37,358 nt of DNA from Ornithinimicrobium sp. (GTDB lineage Bacteria > Actinomycetota > Actinomycetes > Actinomycetales > Dermatophilaceae), in contig NZ_JAUNVI010000028.1 of the NCBI RefSeq assembly GCF_030537745.1, positions 2,488 to 39,845 of the forward strand, in the 5' to 3' direction. The notes beneath the pieces were generated by a model. That model saw nothing but the letters and a program-made list of their open reading frames with translations. It had not been told where the DNA came from and searched no databases. Position 1 is the first letter of the stretch, and each line of letters starts with the position of its first letter. Made by a program: the position numbers and the translations under genes. Positions 7,149 through 15,876 of this stretch are shown in pieces.

Positions 7149-8891
7149 ATGTCCGGGGGAACCGCAACGGCCCAGGCGCGCGTGCTGGCAGTGATCTGCG
7201 TCGGCGTGCTTGCCGTCAGCGGGTGCGAGGGGATCGGGGGAAGCGATGACGAGGCACCTCGCACTGGCGCGGACGGCCAGGTGCTGCCGCCCTATGACCC
7301 TGATGAGGCCGACGCGCTCCGACCCACCCTGAGGCAGCCATCCGAGACGATGGTCCTCGACGCTGCCAGCGCAGCAGCGCGGGCGGAGGAAACCGTCGCA
7401 GCGTTGTTTGAAAGCGCGCCCGTGGTGGTCATCGCCGCGCCGGACGAGCAGTTGCGCGGAGCCTCCTCGGCCGTGGCGCTGGGGGTGCCGCTGCTGATCA
7501 GCGACAGCACCACTGCGGACACCGTGGCCGCGCAGGTGGAGCAGCTCGGCGCCGAGGTCGCGCTGGCGATCGGACCGGTCCCTGACCCCGGCATCGACGT
7601 GGTGGTGCCGCAGGACGACGCGGCCCTGGCGAAGGTCCTGGGTGTCCAGGCCGCCGCGGTGAGCGTGAGCGCTAAAGAGGCGGCCATCAAGGTAGCCAAC
7701 CTCGACCCGGCGCAGCCGTCCTTGCTCGTGCCGGAGGCCGCAGCGCCCGACGACTCCTCCACTTCGACCGGGACGGACGCCTCTGCCAGCACCGCGCCCG
7801 GTCCACTGGACAGTGACCGAGATGAGCTTCCCGCGACTGCCGCTGCGGAGCCCAGCGCCGACAAAGTGGTGACGGTCTTGTCCACCGGCGACCCGGACGA
7901 CGTGGCCGCACTGGGCAGTGCCCGCGCCGCCGGGGCTGCCGTCATCATCGTGCCGGAGGCAGACCCACGCGCCAGCGATGAGAGCGTCGAGGCTCTCTCG
8001 GCCACCGACCCGGGCACCCTCATCGGGCTGGGCAAGGAGTTTGGTGACGCGCAGACCCTCACCTGGCAGGCCGCGACCGCGGCAACCGGGGTGACCCTGC
8101 CCGGCGGCGGCCAACTGGTCCTTCCCGACAAGACGTATGTCGCCCTGTATGGCACCCCTGGCACGCCGTCCTTGGGGGTGCTCGGCGAGCAGGACAATGC
8201 GGCGACCGTGACGCGGGCGGAGGAGATGGCCTCGACCTACGACGACCTCGTCGACCACCCGGTGGTCCCCACCCTGGAGATCATCGCGTCCGTCGCCAGC
8301 GCCGCGGCGGAGTCCGACAACAGCTACTCCAACAAGCAGCCGGTCGACCTGCTGGAGCCACTGGTCGATCTCGCGCAGGAGCAAGGGCTGTATGTCGTTC
8401 TTGACCTGCAGCCGGGTCGGCAGGACTTCCTGACCCAGGCCAAGATCTACGAAGAGCTCCTGCTCCGCCCCAACGTGGGTCTGGCGCTGGACGCCGAATG
8501 GCGGCTCCTCCCCCACCAGGTGCACCTGCAGCAGATCGGTCACGTCGAGATCGCCGAGGTCAACGAGGTCGCGTCCTGGTTGGCGGACCTGACCCGCGAG
8601 AACAACCTTCCGCAGAAGGCACTCGTGCTGCACATGTTCCGCAACGCGATGATCGCCGACGTCAACGCGGTCGACCAGTCCCATCCGGAGCTGGCTGTGC
8701 TCATCCACGTCGACGGCCAGGGCGCCCAGCCCGACAAGCAGGCGACGTGGAACGCCCTCCATGCGCACGCCCCGGATGTCCGCTACTGGGGCTGGAAGAA
8801 CTTCTACGACGAGGACATCCCCGGGCCGCTGACGCCACAGGAGACGATGACCTTGGTCCAGCCTGCGCCGGACTTCATCTCCTACCAGTAA
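7149..8891 (+). CDS. Secreted lipoprotein with cell-wall-binding-like region and barrel-like C-terminal domain
   Basis: A 580-residue exported lipoprotein. The signal peptide ends in a lipobox (VSGC, lipidated Cys26). Residues about 80-260 resemble the putative cell-wall-binding repeat 2 fold: alternating 'GVPLLI' strands and 'LGAEVALAIGP' strands. An Asp/Ser/Thr/Pro-rich linker lies inside this region. From about residue 330 comes a long conserved domain (YVALYGTPG, PTLEIIASVAS, YVVLDLQPGRQDFL, ALDAEWRL, VLIHVDGQG, YWGWKNFYDED) that reads like a TIM-barrel hydrolase fold. I remember this C-terminal part as widespread and uncharacterised in actinobacteria. ATG 7149 has GGGAGG just upstream, and an upstream in-frame start at 7107 would disrupt the signal peptide. 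A role at the cell wall is an inference. Confidence 0.82.
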   Translation: MSGGTATAQARVLAVICVGVLAVSGCEGIGGSDDEAPRTGADGQVLPPYDPDEADALRPTLRQPSETMVLDAASAAARAEETVAALFESAPVVVIAAPDEQLRGASSAVALGVPLLISDSTTADTVAAQVEQLGAEVALAIGPVPDPGIDVVVPQDDAALAKVLGVQAAAVSVSAKEAAIKVANLDPAQPSLLVPEAAAPDDSSTSTGTDASASTAPGPLDSDRDELPATAAAEPSADKVVTVLSTGDPDDVAALGSARAAGAAVIIVPEADPRASDESVEALSATDPGTLIGLGKEFGDAQTLTWQAATAATGVTLPGGGQLVLPDKTYVALYGTPGTPSLGVLGEQDNAATVTRAEEMASTYDDLVDHPVVPTLEIIASVASAAAESDNSYSNKQPVDLLEPLVDLAQEQGLYVVLDLQPGRQDFLTQAKIYEELLLRPNVGLALDAEWRLLPHQVHLQQIGHVEIAEVNEVASWLADLTRENNLPQKALVLHMFRNAMIADVNAVDQSHPELAVLIHVDGQGAQPDKQATWNALHAHAPDVRYWGWKNFYDEDIPGPLTPQETMTLVQPAPDFISYQ

Positions 8892-8906
8892 GAAGACTTC
8901 CTCGAT

Positions 8907-8925
8907 CCGGGTGGGAACACCCCGG
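8907..8925 (+). terminator. Hairpin after the lipoprotein gene
   Basis: ccgggtg-ggaa-caccccgg, a 7-bp stem with one bulged C, 16 nt past the stop at 8891. It is followed by AAAA, not T residues, so it is only a modest candidate terminator. Confidence 0.4.
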
Positions 8926-8967
8926 AAAATTCCAGCAAACCCACCGCCAGATTCCAGACTCCGCTCC

Positions 8968-8973
8968 TACGTT
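8968..8973 (+). promoter_or_regulatory. -10-like element TACGTT before the orphan binding protein
   Basis: TACGTT lies about 75 nt upstream of ATG 9049 and fits the TAnnnT form of actinobacterial -10 elements. No good -35 was found at 16-18 bp. Confidence 0.35.
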
Positions 8974-9048
8974 GCAAGGACAACACCATGCCGCTGACGC
9001 CTGGTCCAACCGGTCGACGCCCTCGGCATTCCAGAGGAGATGTGGACC

Positions 9049-10911
9049 ATGAAGATCAGGCGAACCACCATGAGCGTCGTCGCGGCCGGGGCACTTGTGC
9101 TCAGCGGGTGCACGTCGGGGACGTCAACGAGTCCGGGAGCATCTTCCCCAAGCTCTTCGACCAGCGACAACTCTGCCTCATCCTCGGACAGCAGCGCCGC
9201 GACGTCAGCGGCGCCGGGAGGCACCACGAACGACGCCACTGCGAAGGCCGATCTCGGGGACGTGAAAACGAAGGACGACACCGTGTCTTTCTCCAGCGGC
9301 AGTGAGCAGTACAACGCCTACAACGGAGAGGCGTCGAGCACCAACTCGACCTACAACGCGGTCGTCGACAACCAGTTGTTCAGCGGATTCTGGTACTGGG
9401 GCACGGACGGCACCGTCTACCCCAACACCTGGTTCGGCAGCTACAAGGTCACCTCCGAGAAGCCGCTCACCGTCGAGTACACGATCTCTGACAATGCGGT
9501 CTGGTCCGACGGCACCCCGGTGACCTCCAACGACTATCTCCTCGAGTGGGCCTCCAGCAACCCAGAGCCGTTGGGCGGCGCCAAGAAGCTCGGCTTCGAC
9601 CCGGTCTCGGACACCTTCGGCAAGTACGTCCCCGAGGCTCCCAAGACCGAGCCCGGCTCCAAGACGTTCACCGTCACCTACCCCGAGCCCTACCCGGACT
9701 GGGAGATCATGATCAACAGCGCGCTGCCCTCCCACATCGCGGCCAAGCAGTCCGGCCTCGATCCGGACCAGCTCGCGCAGGCGATCCTGAGCGGCGACAC
9801 CGCCACGGTCGCCAAGGTGTCGAAGTTCTGGAACACCGGATGGTTGTTCAAGAACTACAAGGTCGAGGACGAGAGCCTGGTCCCCTCCTCGGGGCCTTAC
9901 ACGCTGCAGGGCTCCACCTGGCAGGAGGGTGAGTCCCTCGGGCTGTTACCCAACGACAAGTTCTATGGCCCCGCCCCGGCCACCAAGAACCTGACCTTCA
10001 AGTTTGTCGCGCCCGAGGCACAAGTCCAGGCCCTGCAGAACGGTGACATCAACGTCATCGAGCCGCAGGCCACCGTCGACACCGTCGACCAGCTCCAGGG
10101 CATGTCCGACACGATCGCCATGGAAACCGGTGACGAGATGACGTGGGAGCACCTCGACTACAACTTCGCCAAGGGCAGCGTCTTCGCCGACGACGCGGGC
10201 GGACTCGCCGCGCGGGAGGCGTTCGCACTGTGCGTCCCCCGTCAGCAGATCGTGCAGAACCTCATCCAGCCGATCAACCCCAACGCCAAATTGATGAACC
10301 TGCGCGAACGCTTCCCGTTCCAGAAGGACTACCAAGACGTGCTCGACGCGGCCTACGACGGCCGCTACGACAAGGTCGACATCGCCGCAGCGAAGCAGAA
10401 GTTGGCCGACTCCGGTCTCAAAGGCAAGGTCGACGTCCGGATCGGTTACTCCGCCCCCAACCAGCGCCGCACCGATGAAGTCACCAGCATCAAGTCCTCC
10501 TGCGACGAAGCCGGCTTCAACATCATCGACAGCGGTGACCCGAAGTTCTTCGAGGACGGTGGCCCGCTGTCCTCCGGTGACTGGGATATCGCCCTCTTCG
10601 CGTGGGCAGGCTCGGGCCAGATCGCTTCCGGCCAGCCGATCTACTCCACCGGCGGCGGTCAGAACTTTGGCAAGTTCTCCAACAAGGAGGTCGACGCGGC
10701 CTGGAACAAGATCGCCACGACCACCGACCCCACCGTCCACGAGGAGCAGATCAAGGTCATCGAGAAGCTGCTCTGGGACAACCTCTACGGTCTGCCGATC
10801 TTCGCCCACCCGGGCATCGTCGGCTACGACAAAACCCTGCAGAACGTCCGCATGACCTCCGTCCAGACGGGCGTCTCGTGGAACGCCGAGCAGTGGGTGC
10901 GCGCCAGCTGA
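9049..10911 (+). CDS. ABC transporter substrate-binding lipoprotein (peptide/SBP_bac_5 type)
   Basis: A 620-residue exported lipoprotein with lipobox LSGC (Cys21), a Ser/Thr-rich tether, then an extracytoplasmic solute-binding fold of family 5 (peptide/nickel/opine type). Typical features are an early VVDNQLFSGFWYWGTDG block, YTISDNAVWSDGTPVTSNDY, a central YNFAKGSVF...REAFALCVPR block, and a late DWDIALFAWAGSG region. This actinobacterial subgroup is related to LpqW-like proteins as well as to oligopeptide-binding proteins. I preferred ATG 9049 to ATG 9040 because GAGGAG (9034-9039) has workable spacing only to 9049. No permease or ATPase gene adjoins it, so it is an orphan. Its ligand cannot be read from the sequence; peptides are a default guess. 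Confidence 0.9.
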   Translation: MKIRRTTMSVVAAGALVLSGCTSGTSTSPGASSPSSSTSDNSASSSDSSAATSAAPGGTTNDATAKADLGDVKTKDDTVSFSSGSEQYNAYNGEASSTNSTYNAVVDNQLFSGFWYWGTDGTVYPNTWFGSYKVTSEKPLTVEYTISDNAVWSDGTPVTSNDYLLEWASSNPEPLGGAKKLGFDPVSDTFGKYVPEAPKTEPGSKTFTVTYPEPYPDWEIMINSALPSHIAAKQSGLDPDQLAQAILSGDTATVAKVSKFWNTGWLFKNYKVEDESLVPSSGPYTLQGSTWQEGESLGLLPNDKFYGPAPATKNLTFKFVAPEAQVQALQNGDINVIEPQATVDTVDQLQGMSDTIAMETGDEMTWEHLDYNFAKGSVFADDAGGLAAREAFALCVPRQQIVQNLIQPINPNAKLMNLRERFPFQKDYQDVLDAAYDGRYDKVDIAAAKQKLADSGLKGKVDVRIGYSAPNQRRTDEVTSIKSSCDEAGFNIIDSGDPKFFEDGGPLSSGDWDIALFAWAGSGQIASGQPIYSTGGGQNFGKFSNKEVDAAWNKIATTTDPTVHEEQIKVIEKLLWDNLYGLPIFAHPGIVGYDKTLQNVRMTSVQTGVSWNAEQWVRAS

Positions 10912-10941
10912 GCTACTGACCGAACCAGCACATGTCATACC

Positions 10942-10983
10942 GGGGCAGCCCGGCCGGGCCTGACACCCCGGCCCGGCTGCCCC
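10942..10983 (+). terminator. Strong GC-rich terminator hairpin
   Basis: Left arm 10942-10958, loop cctgacac, right arm 10967-10983: 17 pairs with one internal mismatch, 31 nt after the binding-protein stop. There is no T tract. It separates the binding-protein gene from the MFS gene. Confidence 0.75.
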
Positions 10984-11016
10984 GTGCGTGTGTGACGACG
11001 TGGAAGGGTGTCGGCT

Positions 11017-12216
11017 GTGACCATCCTCTCGCCGGCGCCCGTCTGCCTGCGTCATGCCCGCGCCGGCGCGGCTGCTGCCTTTGCCGCGCAAGGACTCTGC
11101 TTCATCAGCCTGACGACCCGGCTGCCGCGGCTGCAGGACCGGTGGGACCTGAGCGAGGTGGCGACGTCCGGTTTCCTGCTCATGGTCGTCCTGCTGGCCG
11201 GCGCGGGCTCGGTGGGCGCCGAGTGGATCGCCAGGCACCGACATAGCGACTGGACGCTGCGGCTCGGCCTGGTGCTCCTGGGCCTGGGCCTGGGCGGCGT
11301 GGCGCTCGCCCCCGACCTTTGGGTCTTCGTCGCCACGCTGGCGGTGTATGCCGTCGGCCTCGGGCTCGTCGATGCGTCCACCAATATGCAGGCGGTGGCT
11401 GTGGAGCACCGCTATGGCCGGCCGATCCTGCCTTCGTTCCACGGCGCGTGGACCGCCGGCGGGATCGCGGCGACCCTGATCGCGATCGCCGTTGCCCACC
11501 TCAGCCTTGCCCAGAGCCTGCTGCCGGTCGTGATCGTGCCGGTCCTCGTCGCGCTTTTCGCCCCGCTGCTTCCTGCAGTGACGGCCAACGGCACGGGCAC
11601 CGAGACGACCGGCGGCACGACCCGTGCCGCCGACGATCCGGCGGCGCTCCCCTGGCGGCGGATCACCGTCCTGGGGATCGCGATGGTGCTCTTTTACATG
11701 GTCGACTCGGCAGCCACCACGTGGGGGCCGATCTATCTGGACTCGACCTTCGCCGCTCCGGAGCGGTTCCTGCCGCTGGCGACGCTGCCCTACCTCGTCG
11801 CGACCCTGAGTGCCCGGCTGGCGGGCGACCGGATGGTGGCGCGCTTCGGTGCGGTGCCCCAACTGCGACTCGGGGGCATCGTCGCGGCTGGTGCCCTGGC
11901 TGTCATCGTCTTCGCGCCATCCTGGCCGGTCGCGGTCCTCGGCTTCACGGTGCTCGGCGCCGCGGTGGCCGTCATCGCGCCGCTGAGCTTCTCGGCAGCA
12001 GCAACGCTGGCCGGGGAGGCCGTGGACCCGATCATCCGTCAGGCCAGGGTCGACGCCGTCATCGCCCGCTTCAACCAGTTCAACTACGTCGGGGCGCTGC
12101 TCGGCGCGGTGATGACCGGACTCGTGGGGGCCGGCTCGCTGAGAGTCGGTTTTGCGGTCCCGATGATCCTGATCCTGGCGATCATCCCGCTTGCCAAAGC
12201 CTTCCGCACACCCTGA
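11017..12216 (+). CDS. Major facilitator superfamily transporter
   Basis: An inner-membrane carrier of about 399 residues with roughly 12 hydrophobic segments in two halves. The central cytoplasmic loop (about 190-213) is Thr/Gly-rich and hydrophilic. The early segment ends FISLTTRLPRLQDRWDLSE, as in the group of MFS proteins that includes YbjJ-like carriers. The first helix of the second half reads ITVLGIAMVLFYMVDSAATTWGPIYL. Two GTG starts are possible. I chose 11017 because GGAAGG (11002-11007) lies 9 nt upstream, whereas it would abut 11008. The substrate is not identifiable. The next gene begins 55 bp downstream on the same strand, so the two may be co-transcribed. Confidence 0.88.
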   Translation: MTILSPAPVCLRHARAGAAAAFAAQGLCFISLTTRLPRLQDRWDLSEVATSGFLLMVVLLAGAGSVGAEWIARHRHSDWTLRLGLVLLGLGLGGVALAPDLWVFVATLAVYAVGLGLVDASTNMQAVAVEHRYGRPILPSFHGAWTAGGIAATLIAIAVAHLSLAQSLLPVVIVPVLVALFAPLLPAVTANGTGTETTGGTTRAADDPAALPWRRITVLGIAMVLFYMVDSAATTWGPIYLDSTFAAPERFLPLATLPYLVATLSARLAGDRMVARFGAVPQLRLGGIVAAGALAVIVFAPSWPVAVLGFTVLGAAVAVIAPLSFSAAATLAGEAVDPIIRQARVDAVIARFNQFNYVGALLGAVMTGLVGAGSLRVGFAVPMILILAIIPLAKAFRTP

Positions 12217-12271
12217 GGGTCCAGCCTTACGCGCCGTGACAGGCTGTGCCCACCATGAAGGAGATGCCTGC

Positions 12272-13324
12272 TTGCGTGCCGTGAGATTCGATGCCTTCGG
12301 CGCGATGCCCTACGTCGAGGAGATCGCGATCCCCACGGCTCCCCCGGGCGGAATCGTGATCCAGGTCCGGGCCACCGGATTGTGCCGCTCGGACTGGCAC
12401 GGCTGGCAGGGGCACGACCCGGACCTGTCGCGATTTCCTCACACACCCGGGCACGAGTTCGCCGGCATCGTCCACGGGGTCGGGGAGGGTGTGGAGAAGG
12501 TAGGGGTCGGCGACCGTGTCGTCGTGCCCTTCGTCTGCGGCTGCGGCAGGTGCGGGGTATGCCGAGCCGGCAACTCGCACGTCTGCCCGCACCAGTGGCA
12601 GCCCGGCTTCTCCGGTGCCGGCTCCTTCGCGGAATATGTCGCCATCCCGACGGCCGACTTCAACGTCGTGCAGTTGCCAGCAGCGGTCTCCTTCGAGGTC
12701 GCCGCAGGGCTCGGATGCCGCTTCGCCACGGCCTACCGCGGGATCGTGGATGTGGCCAAGGTGCGGGCCGGGGAGTCGGTCCTCGTCGTCGGCTGCGGCG
12801 GTGTGGGCCTGGCTGCGGTGATGATCGCGAGCGCCAAGGGTGCGCGGGTCGTTGCTGTCGACGTGTCGCCGGGCGCTCTTAGGCTGGCCGAGGACGTCGG
12901 TGCCGAGGTCACGATCAGCAGCGCTGAGGCCGAGGTGGCCGCAACCGTCGAGGCGGTCCGGGCCGAGTTCTCCGACGGGGTGGACGTCAGCGTTGATGCG
13001 TTGGGCAGCATCGCCACGGCTCGGGCGGCCTCGCTCAGCCTTGCGGTGCGGGGACGTCATGTGCAGATCGGGCTGCTCCCGGAAGTGTCCGTCCTCGACC
13101 GCGCGACGATCCCGATGCACACGGTGATCGCCCGAGAGCTGCAGGTGCTGGGCAGTCACGGGATGCCCGCCCACGACTACCCACGGATGCTCGCCGACAT
13201 TGCCTCCGGGCAGCTGCGGCCGGAACGCTTCCTGGCTCGCGCGATCACCCTCGAGGAGGCTCCCCGCGCGCTGGCTGCCATGAGTGTTGGCACCGCTGTG
13301 GGCGTGACGATCATCCGGCCCTGA
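12272..13324 (+). CDS. Zinc-dependent alcohol dehydrogenase family protein
   Basis: A 350-residue medium-chain dehydrogenase that probably oxidises an alcohol with NAD(P)+. Catalytic zinc ligands are Cys38 (TGLCRSDWHGW), His61-Glu62 (PGHEF) and Cys149 (LGCRFATAY). The structural zinc is held by Cys91, Cys94, Cys97 and Cys105. The Rossmann nucleotide loop is VVGCGGVGLA (about 172-181), with Asp following the second strand, which favours NAD+. The start is TTG 12272, which gives the family's normal MRAVRFDAFG beginning and has AAGGAG (12258-12263) 8 nt before it; the upstream in-frame ATG at 12191 lies inside the MFS gene. The substrate is unknown. Confidence 0.92.
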   Translation: MRAVRFDAFGAMPYVEEIAIPTAPPGGIVIQVRATGLCRSDWHGWQGHDPDLSRFPHTPGHEFAGIVHGVGEGVEKVGVGDRVVVPFVCGCGRCGVCRAGNSHVCPHQWQPGFSGAGSFAEYVAIPTADFNVVQLPAAVSFEVAAGLGCRFATAYRGIVDVAKVRAGESVLVVGCGGVGLAAVMIASAKGARVVAVDVSPGALRLAEDVGAEVTISSAEAEVAATVEAVRAEFSDGVDVSVDALGSIATARAASLSLAVRGRHVQIGLLPEVSVLDRATIPMHTVIARELQVLGSHGMPAHDYPRMLADIASGQLRPERFLARAITLEEAPRALAAMSVGTAVGVTIIRP

Positions 13325-13377
13325 GGCTGTCTCCCGCCGGGGCCCCGGGTCGCGGAAACCGCCTGCAACGACCCACC

Positions 13378-13383
13378 TAGGCT
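13378..13383 (+). promoter_or_regulatory. -10 element TAGGCT six bases before ATG 13390 (leaderless start)
   Basis: TAGGCT is followed by exactly 6 nt and then the ATG. The transcript would start at or next to the start codon. No Shine-Dalgarno motif is present. Confidence 0.5.
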
Positions 13384-13389
13384 GGCGGT

Positions 13390-14427
13390 ATGCCCTCACT
13401 CGCGCTGTCCGTGCTCGATCTCATCCCCGTCCGGACGGGGCAGCGCACCGCGCAGGCGTTGGCGGCGGCGCGCAGCCTGGCCGTCACCGCTGATCGGGCT
13501 GGCGTGCGCCGCTACTGGGTCGCCGAGCACCACAACACCCTGTCGGTCGCCTCCACCAACCCTCCGGTCATCATCGCGATGCTCGCGGCCGCGACGCAGC
13601 GGATGCGATTGGGATCCGGCGGGGTGATGCTGCCGAACCACGCTTCCTTGGCGGTGGCCGAGCAGTTCGCGTTGCTCGAAGCTGCCTATCCGGGCCGGAT
13701 CGACCTCGGGATCGGCCGAGCACCGGGCACCGACCCGGTCACCGCCTGGGCGCTGCGCGGTGGCCTCGGTGACGCTGACGTCGTGCAGCAGTTCCCCGAG
13801 CACGTGCAGCAGGTCATTGCCTTCCTGACACCGGAGGGCGCCACGCTGCAGATCGGCGATCACCAGCACGACGTGCGTGCCACCCCGCTGGCGTCCGGGG
13901 CACCCCCGGTGTGGCTGCTGGGCTCCTCCGACTTCTCCGCCCAGCTCGCCGCGCAGCTCGGCCTGCCCTACGTCTTCGCCCACCACTTCTCCGGCCGCGG
14001 GACGGCAGAGGCGCTCGCCCTCTACCGGTCCCGCTGGGCCGGGCCCGGTGAGCCGACGACCTTCCTCACCGTCAACGCCGTCGTCGCCGACACTCGTGCA
14101 GAGGCGGCGCGGCTCGCGCTCCCGTTCCAGCACATGATGGCCCGCATCCACCTGGGCCGACTGGTCCCGCCGAGTCCCCTGATGACGGTTGAGGAGGCGC
14201 TCGCGGCGCCGGCACCGATCCCGGAGGACAGGTTCGCCGCCATCGCCGCGCCCTGGCTGCTCGGCACCGCCGATGAGGTGGCCGCTGACCTCCGCTCGCT
14301 CGCCGCCCGCTCCGACGTCAGCGAGGTCATGGTGCAGCCGATCGCGGGAGCGTATGCGGACGAGCCACTCGATCACACCCCTACCAGGGAGCGGACGGTC
14401 ACCGAGCTGACGGCCCTTCTGAGCTAA
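13390..14427 (+). CDS. LLM-class flavin-dependent oxidoreductase
   Basis: A 345-residue bacterial-luciferase-like flavoprotein that uses reduced FMN (or F420 in some members). Typical blocks are the N-terminal LSVLDLIPVRTGQ, RYWVAEHHN (about 52-60), the RMRLGSGGVMLPNHASLAVA strand-loop, and YPGRIDLGIGRAPGTDP. This subgroup (MsnO8/YhbW-like) often carries FMN and acts on unknown substrates. There is no ribosome site; a -10 element six bases upstream suggests a leaderless mRNA. A 17-bp tandem duplication covers the stop codon, so the last residues may differ from relatives. Its convergent neighbour is the HNH gene. Confidence 0.92.
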   Translation: MPSLALSVLDLIPVRTGQRTAQALAAARSLAVTADRAGVRRYWVAEHHNTLSVASTNPPVIIAMLAAATQRMRLGSGGVMLPNHASLAVAEQFALLEAAYPGRIDLGIGRAPGTDPVTAWALRGGLGDADVVQQFPEHVQQVIAFLTPEGATLQIGDHQHDVRATPLASGAPPVWLLGSSDFSAQLAAQLGLPYVFAHHFSGRGTAEALALYRSRWAGPGEPTTFLTVNAVVADTRAEAARLALPFQHMMARIHLGRLVPPSPLMTVEEALAAPAPIPEDRFAAIAAPWLLGTADEVAADLRSLAARSDVSEVMVQPIAGAYADEPLDHTPTRERTVTELTALLS

Positions 14428-14442
14428 CGGCCCTTCTGAGCT
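14410..14442 (+). repeat. 17-bp tandem duplication across a stop codon
   Basis: acggcccttctgagct occurs at 14410-14425 and 14427-14442. The TAA stop (14425-14427) of the flavin oxidoreductase is formed at the junction of the two copies. This looks like replication slippage. Confidence 0.85.
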
Positions 14443-14490
14443 GACGGCCTGCGCTGCCCGCCTGGCCAGCCGCACGCGGGCATGGGTGGG

Positions 14491-14512
14491 ACCCGGCCGG
14501 TGAGGGCCGGGT
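14491..14512. terminator. Bidirectional hairpin between convergent genes
   Basis: acccggcc-ggtgag-ggccgggt, a perfect 8-bp stem with a 6-nt loop. It sits 12 bp beyond the end of the HNH gene (minus) and 64 bp past the oxidoreductase stop (plus), so it could serve both. Confidence 0.65.
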
Positions 14513-14523
14513 GCGGAGCAGGG

Positions 14524-15864
14524 TCATCTCAGCCGCCAGATCACACCGAGCGCGGTGACAGTGGCGCCGAGCCGTCGCTCATGGACCCAGGTGTGGTGCC
14601 GGGGGCACAGCAGCGCGTAGTTGGACAGATCTGAGCGTCCACCCTGAGCCCAGGGAACGACGTGGTGGGCGTCGCACCAGGTCGCCGGCACCGTACATCC
14701 CGGGATCGTGCACCCACCGTCCCGGGCAGCGAGCCTGATCCGCTGCCCCGGGGTGACCAGTCGTCGGCGCCTGCCCTGGTCCACGATCTCGCTCGGCCCA
14801 CCGAGCACCACCGGGATGATGTCTGCCTCGCAGGCCAGACGCCGGACCGTCGCCGCGCTGATCGAGGCACCGTCAGCCAGGGTCGACCCGCACCCCGGTA
14901 GGTCTGCGGCCCGCGCGTCCCCCAAGTCGCGCCGCAAGGTCTGCAGATCCATGGTCACCACCAGTGTCGCCTTGGGCGTGCTCGGCTGACCCTTGGTGCC
15001 GGCCACTCCACGACGGAGCACCGTCATCAACGCGTCATACCGCCGCTGGCCCGGTGTCCGCGACTCTGGCACGCCGGTGGCCGCCTGTTCCTGGGCGGAG
15101 GAGGGCGCCGCCAACGGCGAGCGCAGCACCGCCATCACCGACTCGTAGTCGGCATCGTCGCCGAACGTCATGATGATCCGTCGCACCGTCCCGTCCGCCA
15201 GCGACGACTCGTGCACGTCCCGCAGCTGTGCCTTGGCCTTGGCTCGGTCGTCGTGGTCCTTCTCCGGCAGGCAGGTGCGCAGCAACGCCTCGACGACCTT
15301 GTGCACGTCCCTGTCCTCGAAGGTCGGCTCAACCCCCGCACCCGCCAGCAGCTCCACCGCCTCGGCGAACTTCTCCGGGGCCAGCGCGCCGCGCACCCGG
15401 GTCAGACCCCGGTGGACCAGCCCGGCCCGCGCCAACGACATACCTCGGCCGACCACCGCCTCCACCAAGGGTGCGTAGACCGGGTCCGTGGACGCCGCGG
15501 CCACCCTGGCCACGTCCCGCAGCGCCCCGACCGTCATCCCGGGGCACCGCAGCCCCAGCCAGTCGACCAGGGCAAATCCCTGCATGTGGGGCAGACCCCG
15601 CGCCGCAGCCTCGCACGCCAGCCGCACGGTCGTGCGCATCATGATGTCTGCGACCCGGCCCACCGCCGTCATGCACTCCTGCACCTGGTCGTCCTGCAGC
15701 AGCACGCTCCGGCGGGCCGCGATCTCCGTCAACGCCAGCTCCCGCCCCGCCGACCCCAGTCCGCCAGCCACGATCTCAGCGACCGGCCGCGCGCCCGGCA
15801 GCCCTTCACCGATCAGCTCCACCAAGCCAACCGTGACCACGTCGCCGCCCCACCCCTCATCCAT
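14524..15864 (-). CDS. DUF222/HNH endonuclease-domain protein (13E12 family)
   Basis: A 446-residue protein with an N-terminal to central all-helical DUF222 region (about 10-330) and a C-terminal HNH nuclease motif. The HNH part reads GGCTIPGCTVPATWCDAHH, then VPWAQGG, and ends CPRHHTWVHER, so zinc and catalytic His/Cys residues are all present. Proteins of this type are abundant, often multicopy, in actinobacteria and are named after the mycobacterial REP13E12 repeats; their biological role is unknown. ATG 15864 has no ribosome site but follows TACGCT by exactly 6 nt, which fits leaderless translation. An in-frame upstream start at 15933 would add a basic segment upstream of the promoter. 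A second copy elsewhere in the genome is likely. Confidence 0.9.
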   Translation of the reverse strand: MDEGWGGDVVTVGLVELIGEGLPGARPVAEIVAGGLGSAGRELALTEIAARRSVLLQDDQVQECMTAVGRVADIMMRTTVRLACEAAARGLPHMQGFALVDWLGLRCPGMTVGALRDVARVAAASTDPVYAPLVEAVVGRGMSLARAGLVHRGLTRVRGALAPEKFAEAVELLAGAGVEPTFEDRDVHKVVEALLRTCLPEKDHDDRAKAKAQLRDVHESSLADGTVRRIIMTFGDDADYESVMAVLRSPLAAPSSAQEQAATGVPESRTPGQRRYDALMTVLRRGVAGTKGQPSTPKATLVVTMDLQTLRRDLGDARAADLPGCGSTLADGASISAATVRRLACEADIIPVVLGGPSEIVDQGRRRRLVTPGQRIRLAARDGGCTIPGCTVPATWCDAHHVVPWAQGGRSDLSNYALLCPRHHTWVHERRLGATVTALGVIWRLR

Positions 15865-15870
15865 AGAACA

Positions 15871-15876
15871 AGCGTA
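15871..15876 (-). promoter_or_regulatory. -10 element TACGCT six bases before the HNH gene start
   Basis: Read on the minus strand: TACGCT, TGTTCT, ATG. This fits a leaderless promoter. No Shine-Dalgarno motif is visible. Confidence 0.5.

Noticed and set aside
7041-8768. 575-codon minus-strand frame opposite the lipoprotein gene
   Set aside because: Shadow of a gene with signal peptide, lipobox and ribosome site on the plus strand.
8988-9305. Possible leader ORF before the orphan binding protein (AGGA, ATG 8988)
   Set aside because: It runs out of frame through the signal peptide of the real gene and encodes an Arg/His-rich, shadow-like sequence.
9946-11862. 638-codon minus-strand frame opposite the binding-protein and MFS genes
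   Set aside because: It spans two real plus-strand genes and a terminator; no motif.
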